From: Sacculina carcini | Lineage: Eukaryota; Arthropoda; Thecostraca; Sacculinidae | Assembly (NCBI GenBank): GCA_916048095.2 | Contig: OU696578.1 | Coordinates: 1,615,798 to 1,679,797 of the forward strand | Reading direction: 5' to 3' | Length of the DNA: 64,000 bases | In this document: positions 24,644-31,397 of the stretch, in pieces | Position numbering within the stretch: the first letter of the stretch is position 1 | How the letters are laid out: each line of letters opens with the position of its first letter | Program-made: the position numbers and the translations under genes | Notes under the pieces: generated by a model | The model's input: the letters and a program-made list of their open reading frames with translations, nothing else | Databases searched by the model: none | Told to the model about the DNA's origin: nothing

Positions 24644-27600
24644 ATGCATGATCGTGCAGTCTGTGTTGCGAGAGGACTTGGTGACATCGTGTCTTGCTGC
24701 CGGCATCGTGTTGCAGTTGTTGTCGTTGTTCTCTAGTAGTTTGATTGAGGAGGAGCATCAGAGCTGGCACCAGCTGATAACTGTCTTGTGGATGCTGCTT
24801 CTGCTGCTAGACACGGCCAGACGTCAACATCACAAACACTCGCAAGATAGGCGGACGTGCGCCATTTTCGCCGCACTATTGGCCAGTAGTCTGAGCGACA
24901 GCGACAGCTTAACCCATTCATCTCCGAAATTATATTTCCCAAGTTTTTTCATTTGCATATGTTTTTTTTAATAAAAAACACATTTTTATTATTATTGGTA
25001 GCGGTCAAGAACAGACACTTGTTCACGATTTTGCGAACGATTTTGAACAATTTACGACACGTAGTTCATAACTGAGATGCATTTGTTTTCAAGCAATTCA
25101 TATTGTACCGCTGAGAGGGAATGGGTTAACCAATATACGAGAAAATGGAGAAAATCGATGTGCAGAAAATCTCGCTTGCTCGGCCTTTATGCATTAAATG
25201 CCAGTGTAATTTTATACATGTTTATTGAATGAATTTCTAGCCAGTGCCAGGGGGAGAGTCGACGCACTAACAATCCATGAAATTAATCGGGGAAAACGTA
25301 TAATGTATGGGAAAAAATATACACACAACGAACCAACTGGAAAATGTCTAACCCAATTTATTTATATCAATTTTTCCAAAATATTCCCTCGATATCAAAG
25401 AAATATTGCTAATATACTCTGCTAATTAAATATGTGTTGATACAAACAGAAAACTACGATATGCGATAATTTTCAGTGGATTTCATACGAAATCGCTGGG
25501 AAGTAATGCGCTAACCCGTGTGCCGACGATGTTGTTGTTGTACAGGTGAGCTGTGCGTGTCTGCGTCGCTGGAACCGCTGCGGCGACAAGTGGCGCCACC
25601 TGCCGACGGCTCGCGACATTGTGGCGTCGCAGCCGTGGATGTCAGCTTTGGCGCCGCCGATATCCTTGCTGCTGCTTGCCTGTGAGTCTGTGTCGCGTGG
25701 CGGCGGCGTGGCGACATCGGCGGCCACTGCCATCATGCTACTGCTGGTGGCGTCATCATGGTGGTGGCGAGTGGTGGCGCTGTTATTGGCCGCGTGGCAG
25801 GCGGTGGCTGCCCGCTCGCCGGCGCTGTTTTGGCTGTGGCTGGGCGGTGTGTTGTGTCGCCGTGATAATCTGCCGGCCTGGGCGACGCTGCTGATGCAAA
25901 TGCAGCTAGTCTCGCGCTGGTTCACCTCATCTTCTACACGACGTCCGTCGATGCCGCCGCGCACGACACGGCAGGATAAAACGTTGCCTGATAATCGACC
26001 ACTGAAAGTTGCGCTGGTCTTTCACTGTGTGGGCGCCGCAGGCTTTTTCTATATGGTGAGCGGTGTATATCCATGGTGTCTCTCTTTTTCTCCCCCTCTC
26101 TCTCTGTCTGTCACACACACACTCACACACATATACATACATACATACAGAGGGAAAGGGAGAGAAACTCCAGAACGTGCTATTGCGTCATACTGGTGCG
26201 GATATATTGGGCGGCGATTATACAATTCTATTTGGGGACAATTCTACAATAATATTTGAGTACAATTATACTATTCTATTTGGGGATAATTATACAATTC
26301 TCTTTGGGGACAATTATACTATTCTATTTGGGGATAATTATACAATTCTATTTGGGGCAATTCTACAATTCTATACCATTTACAAATTGAATTGATCCAA
26401 ATGAAATCTGATTTGATCCAAATGAAATCTGATTTGATCCAAATGAAATCTGATTTGATCCAAATGAAATCTGATTTGATCCAAACGAAATCTGATTTGA
26501 TCCAAGTTCAACATAAGTGAAAAAATTAAACTTTAATCAGAAAAATGATTTTTTTTGGGTATAAAACATCGAAAACAAGCGTATTTATATTAAAAATAAG
26601 AAGATTTGGCAACTTTATGTCGATTGAGCAGAAATTTGCTCAGGCACGCCATGTTATATTTGACAATAGTACTTAATACAACTTATCAGTTCGCTAGTGT
26701 TAATAGTGCAAAAGTAATAATGAAGTATAATAAAATCAGTGAAAATGATAGAAAAAGAATTATGGAAGCATACCACAATGAGAATGATTGGAAAAATGTT
26801 GCTAATACTTTAGGAGTGAAAATCAAGACTGTGTATCATTGGTTGAGGAAGAATCAGGACTTACCGAAACGTCGGGGAGGTAACTACGCAAAAAAAACTC
26901 CTGAAATGATACACACTCTCATCACCGAAGTGGAGAAATCGCCTTCAATCACATTGGCAGACTTACAAATTAAGATCAATGATGCGCACGGATGTCAGGT
27001 GTGCATAAACACCATCAAAAATTGGCTCGATGGAGAATTGTTTTCTCTGAAAACAGTACGGCCTGTCGTCAGCGCAATGAACAGCGAAGTTAACAAAAGG
27101 AAGAGGGCGACATATATAGAAGAACTTTTTCGCATCCGGTCCGAAGGTCGCACTCCCGTATGGGTCGATGAGACCAACTTCAACCTGTATTGTAGGCGGA
27201 ACCAAGGAAGATCAAAAGTGGGAACAAGGGCGTCTGTAGTGCAGCCATCTAGCAAAGGAGCAAACTTGCACATAATCGGTGCAATGACGAGATCCAGACT
27301 CGTATTGATATCCACGCAAAGAGGCTCATTCAAAAAACCAAACTGTGCGGAATGGTTTCGTTGTCTCATAGACGAATGTCGCCAAGCCGAAATTCACCAG
27401 CCCACCATCATCATAGACAATGCTCCAGCACACAGCAACATTGAGGAGATATTTGGACAGCAGGATGAGGTGCAGCTTCTCCGAATGGCTCCATATTCAT
27501 ACCTGTTGAATCCAATTGAGCTGCTGTGGAGCTGTCTGAAGAGTCACATCAAAAGAAGGCTGAGAGAAGAAATACCTCGATTGTCGAGCCTCACTGCTAG

Positions 27601-29544
27601 AGAAAACGCTACCCTCTCACTGGCCGAGCAGAGGATGCAGCTGCTGGAAAATATAGCGCTGGATTGCATCAGCCAAATTGACCAGACGCAGCTGCACGGT
27701 TTCACCAACAGGGTGGAGCGGTATTTCTCAGCAGCAATAAAACAAGAGGACCTCGTGGAGATATCTTGAAAAATTTACTGTCTTGTGTTCATTGCTGTGC
27801 TTTGTCTCTTGTCTTGACCGTTTGTTGTATAAATTGGCATCAAAATTGATTCATTCACATCAAATCTTGTTACTCTGATTATTTCGCAAAATAGAATGTA
27901 CCAAACCAAACTAGGCCACGATATCATCATCATCATCATGTATTATACTAAATTTTCCATCATTATATTTCGTTATATTCAATATTTTCACCTACTTTTG
28001 ATTAATCAATCCAGTACTCCCTTCATAACTTGGGATGTTTGAAATTATTAATACAAAATGTAAGATGTAAATATGAAATATCAAAAGTTATGAAAATATA
28101 TATCATTATATACAAATACAAATTATTTCTTGCATAATTAACAGCCAATCATTACATTTAGATACAATTTGTTTTCATTTTTCAATTAAGGTTTAATTTT
28201 ATCAATCAGATTTCATTTGGATCAAATCAGATTTCGTTTGGATCAAATCAGATTTCGTTTGGATCAAATCAGATTTCATTTGGATCAAATCAGATTTCAT
28301 TTGGATCAAATCAGATTTCATTTGGATCAATTCAATTTGTAAATGGTATAGTTCGGGACAATTCTACAATTATATTTGGGTATGAAGTGACCAATACACT
28401 CGAATCGAGGAACGTTAGCTCTATTATACTGTGAACTCACACTGGGTTCAAACGCAAACACTGTAGACAGCTTAACCTTCACAACACTCCACTAGAACAC
28501 ACCCTGACACACACACACACACACACACACACACAAGCTAACTGACACACACACACACACACACGAGCACAAAGTATTCCACACTTCAAGGTCGCCGACC
28601 CAATAGGTCAATTGCCGCATTGAAACACAACACAATGAAATGTAACACCACAGGGGACAATTCTACAAAAACCGGTGGCGAATTTGCGGCGAAGTTCATG
28701 TGAAATATTGATTGATTGCGTTTGATGTCAGGGTAATTCCAACAGTCCTGCCACAGTGGACATATCTGCGGGCTACGCACTGTGGCCACACGCATGGTGG
28801 CCGGTAGCGGTGCTGTTGACCATATGTCACGTGCTTCTCGCTCCGGTCGCCGCCATTTTGTATGCGCTAGAAACAGCCGAACAACTACAGTAAGCAAACT
28901 CATTGTGCCGTTTTTGTTGAAATTCTTGTTGTGGTGTCTGCTGTGTGCATTGCTGATTGTAATATAATTGGAATTGAATGCGCGATATCTTTGCTTGTGA
29001 ATTGTTGCTTGGGTTTTTGCTGCCTCTTATAATGTAGCAATTGCTCGGTGTATTTTCTCGAATAATTCGATGATATTTATATTTCTATTAATATTTTTTG
29101 ATAATCTTTTGCTGGACTTGTATTGTGCTTTTTATAGTCAAATGTGCAAACGTGTAAATATGCTGTATTTTAACATATGCTGTATCAGTTGAGAATGTCT
29201 TATATTTCCATTTATCTGTGATATGATTTCTCTTGTTAGTATTGTGATAGTAAATAAGTGTAAACACTCGTTCGTGTATATGTGTGTGTGTGTGTGTTAT
29301 CAGGTGTTGGCAGGACACATTACGTTATTTTCTGCTGATTCGTTCTTGTTCCGTGTTGGTGAATTTCCTAGTTGCCAGTTGTTTTGTTCGACATTTGTTT
29401 GTGTGGTCGGTTTTCACGCCGAAGCTGTTGTACGAGTGTGTGACAGCAGCGATGGTCTCATTTGTGTGTATTTTTGCACTGACACTACGCCGGCTGATGT
29501 TTTCAGCCAGACTAAATTATCCACCTGCGAAATTGCTTCCTTGA
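10430..29544 (+). CDS. PIGG: GPI ethanolamine-phosphate transferase 2 (PIGG), 12 exons
   Basis: PIGG adds ethanolamine phosphate to the second mannose of GPI anchors in the ER. Exons: 10430-10575, 11002-11182, 12588-12827, 14592-14783, 21758-21910, 22453-22669, 22922-23142, 24073-24324, 24660 to about 24880, 25546-26055, 28732-28889, 29304-29544. Phases agree at all junctions placed with confidence. The N-terminus is a signal anchor. The phosphatase-like lumenal domain has [11 protein letters not shown], the nucleophile motif [26 protein letters not shown] and [14 protein letters not shown]. Later exons code for a multi-membrane region ending [12 protein letters not shown]. The expected length is close to the animal enzyme (about 950 residues). 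Introns hold a nested antisense gene and many repeats. The 3' end of exon 9 is uncertain, and the exon 2 donor is GC. A possible AATAAA lies near 29750. Confidence 0.92.
11002..11182 (+). CDS. PIGG: PIGG exon 2: metal site and nucleophile Thr
   Basis: The acceptor is CCCTGCAG|TTC. It encodes [11 protein letters not shown] (metal-binding Asp) and [10 protein letters not shown] (nucleophile region). It must end at the Lys codon because exon 3 continues SIVSG, aligned with the KALMTG of animal PIGG. The donor there is AAG|GCACGC, a GC rather than GT. A LINE tail begins about ten bases later. Confidence 0.88.
11192..11556 (-). mobile_element. 5'-truncated LINE, 3' end at PIGG exon 2 donor
   Basis: On the minus strand the frame reads [20 protein letters not shown] then [14 protein letters not shown], the same RT C-terminus as the LINE at 4950-5822. 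It is followed by a 3' UTR, GCGCTTTATTAAATATATATT and a (GTT)n tail. The tail, seen as (CAA)n on plus, starts at about 11192, ten bases after the GC splice donor of PIGG exon 2. It is antisense to the host gene. Confidence 0.7.
11957..12391 (-). mobile_element. LINE 3' fragment (VWSP...RGDLI family)
   Basis: The minus-strand frame from 12391 has [27 protein letters not shown] and [11 protein letters not shown], typical of the end of LINE RTs. After frame damage it continues [20 protein letters not shown]. The 3' end runs GGGACAGACGGG...CAATTCAGTGAGAACACACA. Related 3' ends are at 22000-22098, 48308-48530 and 63545-64000. Confidence 0.7.
12410..12587 (+). repeat. (TG)n tract forming the PIGG exon 3 acceptor
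   Basis: About 175 bases of TG with interspersed CATG and TATG, ending TGTGCAG at the 3' splice site. It stands where a pyrimidine tract is expected. Confidence 0.9.
12588..12827 (+). CDS. PIGG: PIGG exon 3
   Basis: The acceptor (TG)nCAG is at 12585-12587. Encodes [16 protein letters not shown] and [13 protein letters not shown], then [10 protein letters not shown]. The donor is GAG|GTACGA, phase 0. Confidence 0.92.
12866..13270. repeat. (CA)n tract after PIGG exon 3, then short (TG)n
   Basis: About 350 bases of CA-rich repeat begin roughly 40 bases after the exon 3 donor, followed by a TG run near 13239-13270. Long reading frames over it (Thr-His or Val-Cys repeats) are artefacts. Confidence 0.9.
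13521..13556. other. Perfect GC-rich hairpin, 16-bp arms
   Basis: AGGCGCGCGTGGGACA and its exact complement are separated by the tetraloop GCGA, in PIGG intron 3. It is far more GC-rich than its surroundings. Confidence 0.85.
13636..13912. repeat. (CA)n microsatellites
   Basis: A clean (CA)n at about 13636-13710 and a shorter one at 13889-13912, with CA-rich unique sequence between. Intron 3 of PIGG. Confidence 0.9.
14184..14360. mobile_element. 177-bp MITE with ~26-bp TIRs and TA duplication
   Basis: The left end CCGTATATTTCGGCGTATAA and the right end are inverted copies with one or two mismatches, flanked by TA on both sides. Non-coding. The superfamily is not decided; this TIR style is widespread in animals. 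Confidence 0.75.
14592..14783 (+). CDS. PIGG: PIGG exon 4: [11 protein letters not shown] metal site
   Basis: The acceptor is GCGATAG|GTG, phase 0. Encodes [17 protein letters not shown], the conserved second metal-binding segment. The donor is GGG|GTATGT. Confidence 0.92.
14866..15049 (-). repeat. SINE-1 copy A, head truncated
   Basis: Shares AGTGACAGCTGCTACACGGG, GTGTGTCCCGTGCAGCTCGC and CATGACACAACACATGACTG with the copies at 20792-21107 and 44767-45042. This copy lacks the tRNA-like head present in the second copy. Orientation is deduced from that head. Confidence 0.75.
15242..15268. repeat. (GT)n microsatellite
   Basis: A short GT run in PIGG intron 4. Confidence 0.85.
15350..15597. 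mobile_element. hAT-like MITE, 248 bp
   Basis: Ends CAGTGGCG...CGCCACTG, flanked by 8-bp repeats ATTATTTG (15342-15349) and GTTATTTG (15598-15605), 7 of 8 matching. An 8-bp duplication plus CAG.GGCG ends indicates the hAT superfamily. Non-coding. A relative lies at 30204-30434. Confidence 0.75.
16039..16081. other. Palindrome with Helitron-end-like hairpin
   Basis: ACTAGCGAC at 16039-16047 pairs with GTCGCTAGT at 16073-16081. Inside, CCGCAC-TTC-GTGCGG (16053-16067) forms a second hairpin, nine bases before CTAG (16077-16080) followed by T. Hairpin, spacer and CTAG|T match a Helitron 3' terminus. No matching 5' end was identified. Confidence 0.4.
16480..16680 (-). repeat. SINE-2 copy (minus)
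   Basis: The minus strand resembles the element at 51773-51995: GCACAGCCGTGCAGCTTTCT, then GGACCTGCAGTGTTCCAGCC. Its outer end keeps a remnant of the tRNA-like head (ATTCCCTAGC). Located in PIGG intron 4. Confidence 0.6.
16698..16866 (-). pseudogene. Short coding-like fragment, unidentified
   Basis: The minus-strand frame gives about 60 residues with normal composition ([15 protein letters not shown], then [13 protein letters not shown] and [11 protein letters not shown]). It looks more like protein than the surrounding noise but I do not recognise it. It may be an exon or remnant of a mobile element; the Helitron-like end at 16039-16081 lies downstream on the same strand. Confidence 0.25.
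17050..18130. repeat. Tandem duplication, unit ~445 bp
   Basis: Two clear copies, about 17345-17790 and 17790-18110, share TTTCTAGCAATCGCTCAACT, ATTACAATATTGGTAAGCTA and GACACACAGACACACACACC at a spacing of about 444 bases. A more diverged copy precedes them at about 17050-17344. A (TG)n run at 17650-17770 lies between copies. Non-coding, in PIGG intron 4. Confidence 0.7.
18304..19329 (-). CDS. ADAM/ADAMTS-like protein with dead zinc site, intronless
   Basis: 341 residues. An N-terminal hydrophobic segment (about 8-26) suggests a type II anchor or uncleaved signal. The region to about residue 235 resembles a reprolysin (ADAM/ADAMTS) catalytic domain. At 183-194 it reads [12 protein letters not shown] where active enzymes have HExxHxxGxxHD, so the catalytic Glu is Gln and two of three zinc His are lost. 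YIM and WSSCSED follow, as in reprolysin domain ends. A Cys-rich tail (about 247-333: [25 protein letters not shown]) resembles the ADAMTS disintegrin-like/Cys-rich region. It is probably a non-enzymatic extracellular or membrane protein. It lies antisense inside PIGG intron 4, has no intron and has an intact frame. The true start may be the first Met; no other was preferred. Confidence 0.68.
   Translation of the reverse strand: MGFAWKWLCYGALLACCIGLIFYSIHYGLSCSACQQLDSDSMEITAISEKLVCSSAENVFHIDVVLAIVNDTRPVDENYGRRFLKGVQVMMNALQDSVVYIRLVGQLTTNIQDHPLVDNTDNLMNSIQNNLTGVDYDLLCVLVAERIELTHTERRPVRACREKTARLWVQDMVPFSAVFFAGRQLAHFLGVKWDESYEVDECSGHQYFADYDGEYDYGYIMSKRLQATTMDWSSCSEDALQQNWPNLECLHCASETSVELGAQQPPGEWRSVQQECTRLETFLGQTVDDCENQLGCGGTLRQEGEPPFYTFPDGAMCNYGDDEVCLRMVCVPRQTVVDAYS
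19441..19502. repeat. (TG)n microsatellite
   Basis: About 60 bases of uninterrupted TG, just upstream (on the minus strand) of the nested ADAM-like gene. Confidence 0.9.
19540..20790. other. PIGG intron 4, AT-rich, nothing recognised
   Basis: AT-rich unique sequence with no supported gene, tRNA or repeat family beyond a short CA run at 19978-19992. Confidence 0.5.
20792..21107 (-). repeat. SINE-1 copy B, with tRNA-like head
   Basis: Read on minus, the element begins GGACTCCGTGGTGTAGTGG (A-box-like) and has GTCCGTGGTTCGAACCCC (B box) within 55 bases, like a tRNA-derived RNA polymerase III promoter. The acceptor ends do not pair well, so it is a SINE head rather than a working tRNA gene. The body continues to CTGTCACTGAG at the left edge. 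Confidence 0.8.
21758..21910 (+). CDS. PIGG: PIGG exon 5: CGDHGM metal site
   Basis: The acceptor is GTGACAG|GAA. Encodes [19 protein letters not shown], the last metal-binding motif. The next exon needs a phase-0 join, but no in-phase GT donor occurs after the conserved residues. TCG|GCACGT at 21911 is the best candidate, so the 3' end is tentative. Confidence 0.75.
21967..22098 (+). mobile_element. LINE 3' end in PIGG intron 5
   Basis: The sequence from about 22000 reads GAGACGGGACAGCTCGAGCC, TCATCTCCCGTAAATTCAAC and GGTGAGAACACACA, then (CA)n. It matches the ends at 48470-48530 and 63940-64000. It is bounded by CA microsatellites on both sides. Confidence 0.6.
22453..22669 (+). CDS. PIGG: PIGG exon 6
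   Basis: The acceptor is TTTGTCAG|TCG after a (TG)n run. Encodes [20 protein letters not shown], equivalent to the QTDVAATLAIALGLP region of animal PIGG, which closes the lumenal domain. The donor is AGTG|GTCGGT, phase 1. Confidence 0.88.
22922..23142 (+). CDS. PIGG: PIGG exon 7
   Basis: The acceptor is GGTTGCAG|AAG, phase 1. Encodes [19 protein letters not shown] and a helical linker, then the first membrane segment ([11 protein letters not shown]). The donor is CTG|GTCGGT, the same hexamer as the exon 6 donor. Phase 0. Confidence 0.82.
24000..24056. repeat. (CACTT)n minisatellite
   Basis: Imperfect CACTT/CACAT repeats just before PIGG exon 8; they supply a pyrimidine-rich stretch upstream of its acceptor. 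Confidence 0.8.
24073..24324 (+). CDS. PIGG: PIGG exon 8: membrane segments
   Basis: The acceptor is GTTGCCAG|ACA. An open frame of 84 codons with two hydrophobic stretches ([31 protein letters not shown]). The donor is AAG|GTAGGC. Similarity is weak, as usual for this part of the family; phase and position fit. Confidence 0.75.
24584..24643 (+). repeat. (TG)n tract before PIGG exon 9
   Basis: About 55 bases of TG ending 17 bases before the exon 9 acceptor. Confidence 0.9.
24660..24880 (+). CDS. PIGG: PIGG exon 9 (3' end uncertain)
   Basis: The acceptor is ATCGTGCAG|TCT after a long (TG)n. Contains [15 protein letters not shown], matching the conserved SFVEEEHQTWYF. Exon 10 needs a phase-0 join, but no in-phase GT lies between here and the stop. 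GC donors such as GCC|GCACTA, or GTGCGC paired with a shifted acceptor, are possible. A TTAA-flanked MITE begins at 24913, only a few codons downstream. Confidence 0.75.
24913..25125. mobile_element. piggyBac-like MITE, TTAA flanked
   Basis: Starts CCCATTC after TTAA (24909-24912) and ends GAATGGG before TTAA (25126-25129). TTAA duplication and CCC...GGG ends fit piggyBac-type elements; pairing beyond the first seven bases is weak. 213 bp, non-coding, directly after the end of PIGG exon 9. Confidence 0.5.
25546..26055 (+). CDS. PIGG: PIGG exon 10: membrane region
   Basis: The acceptor is TTGTACAG|GTG. A 170-codon frame with hydrophobic segments and [20 protein letters not shown] (family RPHNLPVLAFSLLIQTLMTK), then [11 protein letters not shown] (family HYWFGQAFFYF). 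The donor is ATG|GTGAGC. Confidence 0.88.
26107..26150 (+). repeat. (CA)n after PIGG exon 10 donor
   Basis: CT-rich then CA-rich repeats start within 50 bases of the exon 10 donor (26056). Confidence 0.8.
26214..26371. repeat. Minisatellite, unit ~26 bp, flanking the transposon
   Basis: Six or so units of the type ATTATACAATTCTATTTGG plus GGACA. Fragments of the same unit (GGGACAATTCTACAA) continue at 28353-28380 and 28652-28668 beyond the transposon. The transposon therefore landed inside this repeat. Confidence 0.7.
26374..28348 (+). mobile_element. Tc1/mariner-like transposon with iteron-type ends
   Basis: 1975 bp, flanked by TA (26372-26373 and 28349-28350). Terminal inverted repeats start TACCATTTACAAATTGAA. 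Each is followed inward by about six tandem copies of a 21-bp unit beginning GATCCAAATGAAATCTGAT, in opposite orientation at the two ends (left about 26393-26508, right about 28207-28332). One intact transposase ORF lies between. A 380-bp relative at 45918-46297 has the same layout. It sits in PIGG intron 10. Confidence 0.88.
26720..27769 (+). CDS. DDE transposase (IS630/Tc1/mariner superfamily)
   Basis: The intact frame opens at 26606; the likely start is the Met at 26720 ([13 protein letters not shown]), giving 349 residues. The N-terminus has two helix-turn-helix-like parts ([20 protein letters not shown] and a second near TLADLQIK). The catalytic residues are the Asp of WVDETNF, the Asp of IIIDNAPAH and the Glu of NPIELLW. 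The last two are separated by 33 residues by my count, against 34 in classic Tc1. The C-terminus is basic. No frame damage is visible, so the element may be active. The unbroken frame and matching TIRs argue for a recent arrival. Confidence 0.88.
   Translation: MKYNKISENDRKRIMEAYHNENDWKNVANTLGVKIKTVYHWLRKNQDLPKRRGGNYAKKTPEMIHTLITEVEKSPSITLADLQIKINDAHGCQVCINTIKNWLDGELFSLKTVRPVVSAMNSEVNKRKRATYIEELFRIRSEGRTPVWVDETNFNLYCRRNQGRSKVGTRASVVQPSSKGANLHIIGAMTRSRLVLISTQRGSFKKPNCAEWFRCLIDECRQAEIHQPTIIIDNAPAHSNIEEIFGQQDEVQLLRMAPYSYLLNPIELLWSCLKSHIKRRLREEIPRLSSLTARENATLSLAEQRMQLLENIALDCISQIDQTQLHGFTNRVERYFSAAIKQEDLVEIS
28505..28565. repeat. (CA)n microsatellites
   Basis: Two CA runs about 165 bases before PIGG exon 11. 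Confidence 0.85.
28732..28889 (+). CDS. PIGG: PIGG exon 11
   Basis: The acceptor is GATGTCAG|GGT. Encodes [15 protein letters not shown], almost identical to the conserved [15 protein letters not shown]. The donor is CTACA|GTAAGC, phase 2. Confidence 0.93.
29304..29544 (+). CDS. PIGG: PIGG exon 12: C-terminus
   Basis: The acceptor is (TG)nTTATCAG, phase 2. Encodes a last membrane stretch and [14 protein letters not shown], the C-terminal family signature, then the stop at 29542-29544. The start is set by phase, since counting inside the preceding TG run is error-prone. Confidence 0.9.
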
Positions 29545-30195
29545 ATCCAGAAGTATTTCCGAAGTACTTGTAAAGTGAATCCGGAAATTGTCACAAGTTG
29601 GCATTTATGGCGTAGATTAGACATTTACTTCGTGCATGTTTGTTCTAGCGGGCATTTATTTCCACCGTGATTTGTTCAGAACAATTAAACACAATACTGA
29701 TCTGCATTGTGAAATATCAAAGAACAAATGAAAACTTGACCAAAAAATTAATAAACCAAAAATAATAACACGTGAGCAGAACAAACAACACCTGATAATT
29801 CACTTATAAACAATAATGAATGCCGCAATTCCTAAGGTGTTCGATTCATGCACTTGGAAAGTTACAGATTCTGAAATTGTCAATCGAATATACCGTGCGT
29901 ATGTTGTGTTAATTTGGATTTTGTTATCATTTGGGGATCGAATGGGAATGGCAGACACAAGCTGCTCGATATTTCTGTACTAGTTTCTGTACTGGAAATA
30001 CATGTGAGACACACCCACTCATTATATGCCATTTCGAACATACGGCGATGGTGTTTGTGGGTGTGTCGTTGGTGAAGAGAAATTGCGGTTGCATTTGTTC
30101 ATGATAGCGCCAGTTGAATATAATTGACAGTTCAAGTAATCAGTGTAAATATGCAGTGTCGTTGTGAATATAATTGACAGTTCAAGTAATCAGTG
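29545..30195. other. Downstream of PIGG, no gene seen
   Basis: AT-rich. Contains AATAAA near 29750, which may serve PIGG. At 30115-30203 a ~49-base unit (GAATATAATTGACAGTTCAA...) is tandemly repeated twice, ending at the hAT-like element. Confidence 0.5.
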
Positions 30196-30203
30196 TAAAT
30201 ATG

Positions 30204-30434
30204 CAGTGGCGGATCCAGAGTGCAATTTTTTAGGGTGGTAGGATTTTTTTCAATGATAATACACACATTTACAAATGCATTATGCGCGAATATGCTTTGT
30301 GATCATGCTTATTTCAACAAACTACAAAAATATACTTTTCTTTGACCATTTATATTGACTCCCTTGGTTATGAGGAGTTAATTGAACCATTTTGTGGAGC
30401 TTCAGTCGCCTGAGCCCCCTTGGATTCGCCAGTC
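30204..30434. mobile_element. hAT-like MITE with perfect 8-bp duplication
   Basis: Begins CAGTGGCGGATCC and ends GGATTCGCCAGTC, flanked by TAAATATG at 30196-30203 and 30435-30442. 231 bp, non-coding, related in its ends to 15350-15597. Confidence 0.72.
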
Positions 30435-30455
30435 TAAATATGGACCTCTTAGGGG

Positions 30456-31397
30456 TGTAGGCGCCATTCGTTCCATGTAAATATTAATGTGTTATATTCT
30501 TGTATTTAGGCGCACACTTATATTATATATATACATGCTACGTTATTCGTTAAACTGTGGTATAAATTTGATGAAAAATGTTGTAGCACGTTATTCCAAA
30601 CTATTGTATGAGCGAAACATGTGTAGTGTATTGAACCATGTCCTAGGGAACCACACATAATTAAAACATTCTTGTTTTGTGTTTAAATGTTTTGTATGTA
30701 TGCATAAGTGACGTTAGTATAGTTTTTGAATTGTGTACGTCCATGTTCGCTTGTTCATATGCATCAACGTGCATGTGTATTTGCTGTTCATATGTGTTGC
30801 CTATTTAGATATACTGTAATGTATTGTGCATGTGGATGTACGTGTTGCGCCCCGGTCCTCTATTAATTTAGTCGCGTGCTTTGCGCAAAAGCACAACCGT
30901 TTAGACCAATATCAGCTCGAGTTTATGTGGTTGTCGGACACACTTCCGGCGCGCTCCGACAACGGCATGAATCATCGGGCTATATAAGGGGGCGCAGAAT
31001 GCTGAGTGAAATCATTGTTCCTGCGCACTCGCCACTCTCTCCAGCAACACTGCAAGCACATCTACAGCTGCTCCTCTGCAATACTCGCCTTGTGTTTAAT
31101 GTTATTTCGCCGTGCTGTTTTGCCAGTCTACGCTGTACTTGCTAATACACTGGAAAAACCCAGCTGCTTTTTCTGCACTGTAACGTATCCATAGCATCTC
31201 TTCACGCCTTTTTAAAGGCGCATCGTTTAGCGATTACACCTCATATGCGCCTTTATAAAGGCCAATTTTGTCAACGAATTCCGCAATTTTACGCCTTGCT
31301 AAAGGCGACTAATTAGTGAATTCTTGCGCAATCGCGGTGGCCGTGTGCAACACTCCGTGCAGCTGGTTTTTTACGCCGGTTGCCATGGCTACCAACA
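30456..31397 (+). repeat. 5' LTR of the second Gypsy element
   Basis: 942 bp. A TATA box (GGCTATATAAGGGGG, about 30978-30992) marks the U3 promoter. Downstream, three short hairpins share the CGCCTT...AAGGCG motif (about 31206-31310). The gag start codon ATGGCTACC (31385) lies in the last 13 bases of the LTR. Confidence 0.9.
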
